The notes under the pieces: generated by a model
The model's input: only the letters and a program-made list of their open reading frames with translations
What the model was told of the DNA's origin: nothing
Database searches by the model: none
Translations under genes and position numbers: made by a program
Origin: Thermoguttaceae bacterium
GTDB taxonomy: Bacteria > Planctomycetota > Planctomycetia > Pirellulales > Thermoguttaceae
Direction of reading: 5' to 3'
Length of the DNA stretch: 64,000 bases
NCBI GenBank assembly: GCA_017447865.1
Contig: JAFSMO010000012.1
Coordinates: forward strand, 1-64,000
In this document: in pieces, positions 1 through 7,396 of the stretch
Layout of the letters: every line of letters begins with the position of its first letter
Numbering within the stretch: the first letter of the stretch is position 1

Positions 1-336
1 ATCGTCGTCATCATCGTCATCGTCTCCACTGGAGTTGTTCACGATGAACCACTGTGAAGAATTGTTTCTCACAGTCCAATCGAGCTTGTAGGCCGTCGCG
101 CCTTCGGCATTCTCGCTGCCGACCAGGTTGCTCTTCGGACTTGGAAGTGCCCAGTAAAGCCCTTCCGCGCCAAAGAAGAAGCCATCGTTTTCGTAATGAC
201 CACCCGAGTAGTCATTAGCGGTCTGGACGTCCCAGATCTGGGCATCGCTGATTTGAGCGAACGCCCGGGTGCAGCAGATGCTCAGTCCCATGAGCACGAT
301 TGCCGCCACGAAAGTTTTCAATGTGTTGTGTTGCAT
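1..336 (-). CDS. Secreted envelope protein, N-terminal part (cut by window edge)
   Basis: The reverse strand reads from an ATG at 336 through 112 open codons to the window edge. The product begins MQHNTLKTFVAAIVLMGLSI and has a clear signal peptide with a likely cleavage after RAFA (about residue 31). The mature part begins QISDAQIWDVQ and contains GFFFGAEGLYWALPSPKSN, a pattern resembling the start of planctomycete outer-membrane pore or beta-barrel proteins, which usually open with an aromatic strand of this kind. The visible part ends in eight consecutive Asp codons, probably a flexible acidic or calcium-binding loop. The gene runs off the left edge, so the family assignment is tentative. 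The overlapping forward ORFs have no coding support. Confidence 0.6.
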   Translation of the reverse strand, partial: MQHNTLKTFVAAIVLMGLSICCTRAFAQISDAQIWDVQTANDYSGGHYENDGFFFGAEGLYWALPSPKSNLVGSENAEGATAYKLDWTVRNNSSQWFIVNNSSGDDDDDDDD

Positions 337-691
337 TGTTTTCCACCTCGGATTACAATTGCTTCGAGAACCGCCAGTTCCTAAAACCTCTCAGTTTCGC
401 CTTCCTACACTGGAAAACTCCACTGAAAGCCAGAATGGGATTCTCGAACTAGTCCCAATATTTTCTGGTTATGTATTTTATATCGGTAAGAATGATTTCA
501 CTAATTGAATCAATTTGGTAAACTTTGAGGATTTTTTCGGTTTTTTTGCTTTTTCCGATTATTACGGCGTGAAAATGGGAGGTTTGAGAGAGATGGGTGG
601 AAATTTTTCTCGAAGTTTTTTGTGCACGAGGGAAATATTGGATTAAAGCGAAAAGAAAACTTCCAAAATCCAATGTTTAAGCTGGCTGGAC
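337..691. other. AT-rich intergenic region, no gene recognised
   Basis: This stretch of about 355 bases separates the start of the left-edge envelope gene from the stop of the ABC permease, both on the minus strand. Positions 440-670 are strongly AT-rich with long T runs. It probably holds the promoter of the left-edge gene. A 74-codon reverse ORF here has no signal peptide, motif or ribosome-binding site that would support it. Confidence 0.4.
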
Positions 692-1633
692 TTATTTTCT
701 CACGAAAATCGCCAAAAAGAACGGGCCGCCAAGAAGGGCCGTGAGGATTCCGACCGGGATTTCATCCGGGAAAATCACGGTTCGCGCGAAAGAATCGCAC
801 AGTATTAATAGAATTGCCCCACCGAGAAAGACCGCGGGGATCAGGATCACGTGCCGCGCCCCGACGAGCCGCCGCATGATGTGCGGGACCATCAGCCCCA
901 GGAATCCGATCGGGCCGCAGACCGAAACGATGGCCGCGACCATGAATGAAGAGGTGACCAGCAGAAGCGTTTGGACCCGTGAAACGGCGACTCCGCGCGC
1001 TTGTGCGAGTTCTTCCCCCATGCAGAAAAGATCCAGCTCGCGGCTGTGCCACGCAAGAATTCCGCCGGCCGCAAGGACCCACGGCAAAAGCGTCAGAACG
1101 GGGACATACCCGCCTCCGCCGTCCAGGCCGCCCATCGTCCAACGGAGCATCCGCACGGTCTGCGTCGGGTCGCAGAGGTACTGCAAAAGCATGATGAGGC
1201 TTGAGCAGAGGAAACTGACCGCCACGCCGGCGAGCAGGACGTCCGTGGGGCTGGTCCGCCGGGAAACGCGCACAAGGGTGAAGATCAGCGCAAGCGACGT
1301 CAGCGCCCCGAAAAACGCGGCAAAAACGAGCGGCGAGATCGCGGGGATCGGGTTCAGCGGGATCGCCGCCCCCGGGGCCAGAGCGAGCAGAAGCGTCGCG
1401 CCGAGCGCCGCCCCGCTGGCGGTTCCGAGCGTGAACGGCGTGGCCAGAGGATTCCGGAAAAGGGCCTGAAACGTCAGCCCGGCCAGCGCCAGCCCGCCGC
1501 CGGTCAAAAGGGCGCAAAGCACCCTCGGGACGCGGAGCTGCCAAAAGACCCACGGCTCCACGGCCTGCCCGATGAACGGCACTGCAGTGACGACCGCCAG
1601 GAACATTAATATTAAAAGGAATAAAGCGCGCAT
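692..1633 (-). CDS. FecCD/BtuC-type ABC importer permease
   Basis: Integral membrane subunit of a binding-protein-dependent importer of the iron-siderophore/heme/cobalamin class. The 313-residue product has about nine hydrophobic segments and family signatures: LRVPRVLCALLTGGGLALAG near residue 35, the LFRNPLATPFTLGTASGAALGA segment near 60, and GPIGFLGLMVPHIMRRLVG near 240, which contacts the ATPase. Length is slightly short of the usual 330 because the N-terminus is compact. A matching ATPase lies on the same strand at 6316-7134, but two unrelated genes separate them and no periplasmic binding protein is visible. Family assignment is secure; the substrate is not determined. Confidence 0.9.
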   Translation of the reverse strand: MRALFLLILMFLAVVTAVPFIGQAVEPWVFWQLRVPRVLCALLTGGGLALAGLTFQALFRNPLATPFTLGTASGAALGATLLLALAPGAAIPLNPIPAISPLVFAAFFGALTSLALIFTLVRVSRRTSPTDVLLAGVAVSFLCSSLIMLLQYLCDPTQTVRMLRWTMGGLDGGGGYVPVLTLLPWVLAAGGILAWHSRELDLFCMGEELAQARGVAVSRVQTLLLVTSSFMVAAIVSVCGPIGFLGLMVPHIMRRLVGARHVILIPAVFLGGAILLILCDSFARTVIFPDEIPVGILTALLGGPFFLAIFVRK

Positions 1634-1765
1634 GATGTAAAGTTTAGCAGAGTTTTCTTTTTTTTCAAGGGGTGGGGGGTTGCAGCGGCGCGGGTTTTGT
1701 GGTAAACTGAAAAAGTCATGTTTACGGGGACGACGCTTCCAGCGTCGTCAATTCGGCCGCACCAA

Positions 1766-1898
1766 TTAAAGCCTCCCCTGAAAGGGGAGGTGGCCCGCAG
1801 GGCCGGAGGGGTTCGGAAACGGGGGAAAATCCGTCCTTTGGTCGGAACCCCCCAGTCTCGCTGCGCGAGCCAGCCCCCCTTTCAGGGGGGCCTTTAAA
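1766..1898. repeat. TTTAAA-bounded palindromic element, copy 1
   Basis: A 133-bp element whose ends are inverted copies (TTAAAGCCTCCCCTGAAAGG at the left, its near complement ending GGCCTTTAAA at the right). Inside are short self-complementary stems, GGCCC-gca-GGGCC at about 1791-1803 and CTCGC-tgc-GCGAG at about 1857-1869. Other copies are at 20001-20130 and, inverted, at 37422-37559. It is flanked by GACGACGCT-tcc-AGCGTCGTC (about 1729-1749) and a related half-site at about 1902-1919, as if it had landed inside another palindrome. Confidence 0.8.
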
Positions 1899-1974
1899 TG
1901 ACGTTTCCAGCGTCGTCCCCCAAAGTTTTTTGATGCGTACAAAACGCCGCCCTCCAAATCCGAAAGGTTTTTCG

Positions 1975-4053
1975 ATGAAACATTTCCTCACCCTCTTTTT
2001 TCTGTTAGTCACCATTCCGCTTTATGCGCAGGAAGTTTACGACGTGGTGGTTTACGGCGGGTCCAGCGCGGGCGTTTCCGCAGCGGTTCAGGCCCGGCGT
2101 ATGGGCCACACGGCCGTGATCGTCTGCCCCGACGTGCATCTTGGCGGCCTTTCCTCCGCGGGCCTGGGCGCGACCGATTCGGGCGACCGCTCCGTCATCG
2201 GCGGCATCGCCCATGAATTTTACCACCGGCTTTGGGTCCACTACCAGAAGCCCGAGTCGTGGAACTGGACCCGGATCCCGAACCTGGGAATGCCGGGCCA
2301 GGGGGGCCGCGGGTTCGATAATCAGGACGAAAGCGCGTGGGTTTTCGAGCCGCACGTCGCGGAAATGATCTTCGACCAGTTCGTGAAGGAAAACGAGATT
2401 CCGGTCTTCCGCGGCCGGTACCTCGACCGCATGAAGAAAGACTGCGTGACCAAAGAGGGCGCGAAAATCACCGCGATCCGCATGACGAACGGTGAGATCT
2501 ACTGCGGCAAAATGTTCATCGACGCGACCTACGAGGGGGACCTGATGGCCGCCGCGGGCGTCAGTTACACGCTGGGGCGCGAGTCGAACGACCAGTACGG
2601 CGAGACGCTCAACGGCGTGCAGGTGGCGCAGGCTCGTTTCCATCAGTTCGCTCCGCCGCATGAAGTCGATCCGTACGTCATCCCGGGCAAACCGGAAAGC
2701 GGGCTTTTGCCGTACATCAACGAGACCGTGGACGAAGATGGAACCGGGGACGCGAGGATCCAGGCGTACTGCTACCGGCTCTGCATGACGCGCGTGCCGG
2801 AAAACCGCGTTCCGTTCCCCAAGCCGGAAAATTACGACCCGAAGAACTACGAGCTGTTCCTGCGCTCGGTCGAGGCGGGGCAGAGGTTCCTGATGATCCT
2901 TTCCCAGATGCCGAACGGCAAGACCGACACGAATAACGGCGGGCCGTTCTCGCACGACTTCATCGGGCAGAACTACGACTACATCGAGGCCGACGACGCC
3001 GAGCGTGAGCGCATTTGCAAGGCGCACGAGGACTGGCAGATGGGCCTGATGTGGACGCTCCAGCACGACCCGCGCATCCCGGCAGACGTTCAGAAAGCGT
3101 ACTCCGACCTGGGGCTTTCGAAGGATGAATTCCCCGACACGCACCACATCGGGCATAAAATTTACGTCCGCGAGGGGCGCCGCATGGTGAGCGATTTCGT
3201 GCACACGGAGCTGCACTGCTGCCGCATCACGCCCGTGGAGCGCCCGATCGGATTCGGCTCGTACAACATGGACTCGCACCACTGCCAGCGGTACGTGAAA
3301 AAGACCGCCGACGGCCGGGCGGTCGTCTGGAATGAGGGCGACGTGGAAGTCAGTCCGGGCGGCGCGTACCCGATCGACTTTGGAACGATCCTTCCGAAAA
3401 AGAGCGAGTGCGTGAACCTCCTCGTGCCGGTCTGCGTTTCCAGCTCGCACATCGCGTACGGCTCGATCCGCATGGAGCCGGTCTTCATGATCCTCGGCCA
3501 GAGTGCCGCGACGGCCGCCTGTTTCGCGATCGAGGACGGGAAAGACGTTCAGGACGTTGATTACGAGAAACTCGCCGCCCGCTTGCGCGCCGACAAACAG
3601 GTGATCGAAAAAGAGCTCCGGCCGGCGAAGTACCACATGCAACTCGGCAAACTGGCGGGGATCGTCGTGGACGACGAGGACGCGGAACTCACTGGGGACT
3701 GGAAGTTCAACGACGTGGTTTTCCCGCGCCTTGGGAAAGGCTACCACCACTCCGACGGCGTGAAGGACGGCTCGCTGAAGGCGGTCTTTACGCTGGAAGT
3801 TCCGGAAGCGGGAAACTACGAGGTGCGCCTGATCTACCCGACGAACCCGAACCGCGCGACGAACGTTCCGGTGGAAGTCGCCACGGCGGACGGCGTGAAG
3901 AGTTTCAAAGTGAATCAGAAGGAGCAGTCGGCCCCGCCGTTTGAGGTCCTTGGGACGTTCCGCTTCGAGAAAGGCCCCGCGACCGTCACGCTGACGAATC
4001 AGGGCGTGGACGGTTACGTCCTGGTGGACGGCGTGCAGATGATCAGGAAGTGA
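1975..4053 (+). CDS. Secreted FAD-dependent oxidoreductase with C-terminal golvesin/xanthan-lyase-like domain
   Basis: The product (692 residues from the chosen start) begins with a signal peptide MKHFLTLFFLLVTIPLYAQ, followed at once by the dinucleotide-binding sequence YDVVVYGGSSAGVSAAVQAR of the FAD_oxidored family (PF12831). The conserved HLGGLSSAGLGATDSG follows near residue 45. The last 110 residues (GNYEVRLIYP to VLVDGVQMIRK) resemble the ligand-binding beta-sandwich found at the C-terminus of xanthan lyases and golvesin-like proteins. An in-frame TTG/ATG at 1930/1933 would add a basic extension before the signal peptide; ATG 1975, with GAAAGG about eight bases upstream, fits better. 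The substrate is unknown; such enzymes accompany secreted polysaccharide-active proteins in planctomycetes. A second, different member lies at 7397-10414. Confidence 0.88.
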   Translation: MKHFLTLFFLLVTIPLYAQEVYDVVVYGGSSAGVSAAVQARRMGHTAVIVCPDVHLGGLSSAGLGATDSGDRSVIGGIAHEFYHRLWVHYQKPESWNWTRIPNLGMPGQGGRGFDNQDESAWVFEPHVAEMIFDQFVKENEIPVFRGRYLDRMKKDCVTKEGAKITAIRMTNGEIYCGKMFIDATYEGDLMAAAGVSYTLGRESNDQYGETLNGVQVAQARFHQFAPPHEVDPYVIPGKPESGLLPYINETVDEDGTGDARIQAYCYRLCMTRVPENRVPFPKPENYDPKNYELFLRSVEAGQRFLMILSQMPNGKTDTNNGGPFSHDFIGQNYDYIEADDAERERICKAHEDWQMGLMWTLQHDPRIPADVQKAYSDLGLSKDEFPDTHHIGHKIYVREGRRMVSDFVHTELHCCRITPVERPIGFGSYNMDSHHCQRYVKKTADGRAVVWNEGDVEVSPGGAYPIDFGTILPKKSECVNLLVPVCVSSSHIAYGSIRMEPVFMILGQSAATAACFAIEDGKDVQDVDYEKLAARLRADKQVIEKELRPAKYHMQLGKLAGIVVDDEDAELTGDWKFNDVVFPRLGKGYHHSDGVKDGSLKAVFTLEVPEAGNYEVRLIYPTNPNRATNVPVEVATADGVKSFKVNQKEQSAPPFEVLGTFRFEKGPATVTLTNQGVDGYVLVDGVQMIRK

Positions 4054-4079
4054 TCGGGATTGGATCGCCAAATTGTCAC

Positions 4080-4113
4080 CGCTTCAGAATCGTGGATCCT
4101 GAAGCGTTTTTTT
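4080..4113 (+). terminator. Rho-independent terminator after the FAD oxidoreductase gene
   Basis: An 8-bp stem, CGCTTCAG (4080-4087) with CTGAAGCG (4099-4106), is followed by seven T (4107-4113). It lies between convergent genes. The T run is on the plus side only, so it serves the plus-strand gene. Confidence 0.8.
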
Positions 4114-4117
4114 CATT

Positions 4118-6319
4118 TTAAAGCCCTTTACGGACGAAAAACCCGCAGCCGCCCGTTCCCACCACGAGTTCCTCGGGGTCGAACGGGTTGAACGCGGCGC
4201 ACTCGGCGCGCAGGGTCGGCAGTCCGTCGGAGAGGCTCCGCCACGTTTTCCCGTCGTCGGTCGAGACTTTCACCGGCTCGCACCAGATGTGGTCGTGGAA
4301 CGGATGATCGGCGAAAACGAGTACGATCGTTTCCGGCTTTTCCGGATGAGCCACCGGGCAGACCGCACACGCGTGCGTCGGATCGTCGTACAGTTTGGTC
4401 CATCGGGCGTCTTCCGGCTGGCTCGGGTCGTATCGCCAGAGGCCCCCTTCGCGGGTTTGCCAGGCGGCGTGGAACGGCGTGTGCAGGACCCGACCGCGCG
4501 CATCGACGCAAATTCTTCCCGCGACTTTAGGCCCGCCGACGTACGTGAAATCTTTCCCGTTCCGGGTGAACCAAAGCCCCGTTTTTCCCGAGACGTAAAA
4601 CGTTTTTTCTTTGCCGGGCACGGGCGCGATCCAGCCGAACGAGTCGGAATCGCTCACCATTTCCCACTTCTGGCCGCCGTCTTTCGTCCGGAAAATCTTC
4701 CCACCGAAAATGACCCAGACGCGGGCCGAGTCGCTCGGCGAGACGAAAACCCCCGTGGCCACGCAGGATTTTCCGTCCGGCAGACCGCTTCCCTCGACCG
4801 CGAGCGGCTCCCACGGGCCGGGCTGGTTCAGGCCGCCTTTCAGGACGTTTCCGGAGTTCCCGCCCTGGCCGGTGGTCACGTAAACCGTGCCGTCTTTAGA
4901 GAAGCACGCGTCGTTTCCGCCGCCCCACGGCTGGGGTTTCTGGCCGTGGTACGACCACGATTTCATAAAGTCGTTGGACTCCCAGCACTTTCCCGCGTCC
5001 ATCGCCATGAGCACGGAGCGCCCCTCATGGTACGGGTCGAACCGGAACGCCATGGTGCAGAGGCCCGAGTAGCCGCGCCCTTTCCACGTCCAGTCCGTGC
5101 CGTCGGGGACCTGCTCGCTGGTGAGGTCTTTCCACGTCTCGCCGCCGTCTGCCGAGGCGAAGATCGTTTCGGCTCCCGCGCCGTAAACTTCATTTTCGTT
5201 TTTCGGGTTGACGCTCAAAACCGTCACGCCGTAACCGCTCGGGTACGCGATTTTAACGGGCCGCTTCACGCCGTTCATTTCGTGGGCCAGAATGACGCGC
5301 CACGACTTCCCGCCGTCATCCGAGCGGTAAAATTTGGCCCCGTTCCAGGCCGAGTCGTTCGTGTACAGAACGTCCGGGTTGGACGGCGCGACGCAAAACG
5401 CCTTGAACCGGGCCGTGAGGTTTGGGTTGGCCGTGGCGTGGATCTTCAGGCCCTCATTGCACGCGAACCAGGTTTTTCCGCCGTCGGTCGTTTTGAAAAT
5501 TCCGCCCGGGAGACACTGCGCCGGGCTTCCGTCTTCGCTCTTCTGCGGGCAGGAATTCAGGCTGGCCCACAAAATCTTTGGGTCGGTCGGATGCGCGGCG
5601 ACCCGTTCCACGACTCCGTGCGGAAGGCCCTCGGAGGCTTTCGACCAGGTTTTCCCGCCATCCGCGCTCCGGAAGATCCCGAGGTCAGAAACCGCCGCGA
5701 AAAGGATCTTCGAGGAACCCGCCGCGAAGGTCGCGCTCACAATATTCCGGTCGAGTTTCGACGCCATTTCCCAGTTTTCGCCGCCGTCGTGACTTTCCCA
5801 GACCGCGCCCCAGAGCGGCTTCCCGGCGCTTGCGTTCCAGCGTCGGCTCGAGCCGCCAAACGCGAAAAGGTGGTTTTCGTCGTTGGGGTCGAAAAGGACT
5901 TTTTCGATCGGTGCGCTGTAGGCGTACTCGGCAATTTGCGGGAAACCGCTGCGCTTTTCGACCCAGGTTTTCCCGCCGTCGGTGCTTTTGTACGGGCCGC
6001 TCATGGTCCCCGCCCAGACCGTCTGCGGGTCCGATGGGTGGAAAGTCGTGTCGCCGATCTCGACGGCGTAAAGCCCGAAAACCGGCTCCCACGTTTCGCC
6101 GCGGTCGTGCGAGAGGCCGATGCTCAGCATGTCGCCGCCGACCAAAATGTGATTCGAGTCGAACGGCGAGACTTCCACGGAGGTCATCCACCCGCCGCAG
6201 CCGGGTTCCTTGACGGGCCGCCACCCGTTCGGGTCTGACGTGGCCCGCGTCTGCGCCAGAACCAGCGGCGCCGCCGCCAGCAAGAGGAAAAGGGAAAAAA
6301 GCGTGGTGAGTTTTTTCAT
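4118..6319 (-). CDS. Secreted BNR-repeat (sialidase/VPS10-like propeller) protein
   Basis: A 733-residue exported protein with signal peptide MKKLTTLFSLFLLLAAAPLV. It carries nine Asp-box/BNR motifs of the form S-x-D-x-G-x-T-W spread along the chain (SHDRGETW, STDGGKTW, SHDGGENW, SADGGKTW, TTDGGKTW, SDDGGKSW, SADGGETW, TKDGGQKW, STDDGKTW), as expected for one or two beta-propellers of the sialidase/xyloglucanase (GH74-like) type. I do not see a definite catalytic set, so hydrolase activity is possible but not shown. Its ATG overlaps the stop of the upstream ABC ATPase gene (ATGA, 6316-6319), implying translational coupling. A functional link to an iron-type importer is not obvious. Confidence 0.82.
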   Translation of the reverse strand: MKKLTTLFSLFLLLAAAPLVLAQTRATSDPNGWRPVKEPGCGGWMTSVEVSPFDSNHILVGGDMLSIGLSHDRGETWEPVFGLYAVEIGDTTFHPSDPQTVWAGTMSGPYKSTDGGKTWVEKRSGFPQIAEYAYSAPIEKVLFDPNDENHLFAFGGSSRRWNASAGKPLWGAVWESHDGGENWEMASKLDRNIVSATFAAGSSKILFAAVSDLGIFRSADGGKTWSKASEGLPHGVVERVAAHPTDPKILWASLNSCPQKSEDGSPAQCLPGGIFKTTDGGKTWFACNEGLKIHATANPNLTARFKAFCVAPSNPDVLYTNDSAWNGAKFYRSDDGGKSWRVILAHEMNGVKRPVKIAYPSGYGVTVLSVNPKNENEVYGAGAETIFASADGGETWKDLTSEQVPDGTDWTWKGRGYSGLCTMAFRFDPYHEGRSVLMAMDAGKCWESNDFMKSWSYHGQKPQPWGGGNDACFSKDGTVYVTTGQGGNSGNVLKGGLNQPGPWEPLAVEGSGLPDGKSCVATGVFVSPSDSARVWVIFGGKIFRTKDGGQKWEMVSDSDSFGWIAPVPGKEKTFYVSGKTGLWFTRNGKDFTYVGGPKVAGRICVDARGRVLHTPFHAAWQTREGGLWRYDPSQPEDARWTKLYDDPTHACAVCPVAHPEKPETIVLVFADHPFHDHIWCEPVKVSTDDGKTWRSLSDGLPTLRAECAAFNPFDPEELVVGTGGCGFFVRKGL

Positions 6320-7134
6320 GGCATTTCGTTTAATTGCTTGATGGGAAGCACGGCCGGAAAGGGAAGTTCCGGGTGCGGGATCCGTAAAAAGGACGTTTCA
6401 AAAGTGGTTTCCAGCCAGTCGCTGGCGAGAAAATCGGCGGTCGTTCCGTCGAAAAGGAGTTTTCCCGACTTCAAGGTCAGGATCCGGTTCGCGTTTTGGA
6501 CCGCCTCGTTGATCTCATGCGTGATGAAAAGGATGGTCTTTTCCTCCTCGCGATTCAGCTGATGGAGCAAAGCGAAAATTTCCGCCCGGTTTCGGTAGTC
6601 CATCTGGGAAAACGCTTCGTCGAGGAGCAAAATCTCCCCGTTCTGCGCTAGGGCGCCGGCCAGCCAGACGCGCTGAAGCTCGCCGCCGGAAAGGGTCGAA
6701 AGGGGCCGGTCCGCGAAATCGCTGAGGCCGGTCTGCGCCAGGACCTTTTCGCAGAGAGCACGGTCGGCCGAGGTCAGAACGTTCCAAGGCGACTGATGCG
6801 CGTAGCGGGCCGCCTCGATGAACTGCCGGACCGTGAACGGAAAACTTTGCGTCTGGATCTGCGGCACGTACACGATTTTCTGCGCCAGTTCCCGGGCCGA
6901 GAGTTCCGCCAGGTCCCGCCCTTCGAGCGTCGCCCGGAAGGACGTTTCCGCGGGCAAAAGCCGCATGATGCACTTCAGCAGCGTGGACTTTCCCGCCCCG
7001 TTTTGGCCGAGCAGGGCCGCAACTTCCCCCTTCCGAAGCGTGAAACCGACTCCCGAAAGGATCGTTTTCCCGCCCCGGACGCAGGTCAAATCGGAAATTT
7101 CAAAAAATGGTTGATCCATTGCTTTTTCATCCAT
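6316..7134 (-). CDS. FecE/BtuD-type ABC importer ATPase
   Basis: A 272-residue nucleotide-binding subunit of a type II (iron-siderophore/heme/B12 class) importer. Visible motifs: Walker A GQNGAGKST (near residue 43), Q-loop in VYVPQIQTQSFPFTV (the FPFTV sequence is typical of FecE-type proteins), signature LSGGELQRV, Walker B ILLLDEAFSQMD and the switch His in FITHE. It probably works with the FecCD-type permease at 692-1633, although two other genes lie between them. Start at 7134 is taken as the first ATG; an alternative at 7119 would still leave a complete domain. The stop overlaps the start of the BNR-repeat gene by four bases. Confidence 0.9.
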   Translation of the reverse strand: MDEKAMDQPFFEISDLTCVRGGKTILSGVGFTLRKGEVAALLGQNGAGKSTLLKCIMRLLPAETSFRATLEGRDLAELSARELAQKIVYVPQIQTQSFPFTVRQFIEAARYAHQSPWNVLTSADRALCEKVLAQTGLSDFADRPLSTLSGGELQRVWLAGALAQNGEILLLDEAFSQMDYRNRAEIFALLHQLNREEEKTILFITHEINEAVQNANRILTLKSGKLLFDGTTADFLASDWLETTFETSFLRIPHPELPFPAVLPIKQLNEMP

Positions 7135-7181
7135 TCATCTATTCCTAAAGCACCAAATCCAGCGAAGTTCGACCCGAAAAA

Positions 7182-7349
7182 GGCCCCGCGGATGAAGCGG
7201 ATTAAGCGGATCAAGGCGGATTTTTTTTTAAATATTGAATTGAATCCTCCAAAGGGGCGCGAACACTCAAAAACCTCAATGATTAAAAATTAAAATCTTT
7301 TAAAATCCAATCCGCCTCAACCCGCTTAATCCGCTTGATCCGCGGGGCC
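7182..7349. repeat. GCGGAT-arm inverted-repeat element, copy 1
   Basis: The outer 41 nt on each side (7182-7222 and 7309-7349) are nearly perfect inverted repeats that are themselves made of tandem GCGGAT-NAA units after a GGCCCC end. Between them is an AT-rich core containing TAAATATTGAATTGAATC and GCGAACACTCAAAA. A second copy is at 40908-41075 and a reduced one at about 42287-42385. Weaker matching arms extend further out (CACCAAATC near 7151 and GATTTGGTG near 7374). It fills the spacer between the FAD oxidoreductase stop and the ABC ATPase start. Confidence 0.85.
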
Positions 7350-7396
7350 TTATTCGGCCGGCGAGTTCTTGCTGATTTGGTGTTTAGCGTGAGGAC

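Noticed and set aside
449..673. Reverse ORF of 74 codons in the AT-rich spacer
   Set aside because: No RBS, motif or composition typical of genes here.
2005..4071. Long reverse ORF (688 codons) opposite the FAD oxidoreductase gene
   Set aside because: Arg/His/Val-rich shadow of a GC-rich gene with no domain or signal peptide. The same applies to 4289-6238, 8174-9124, 10742-12604, 32053-34923, 35574-37481, 46683-48365, 49793-51334, 51848-54811, 55598-57022 and 62162-63637.
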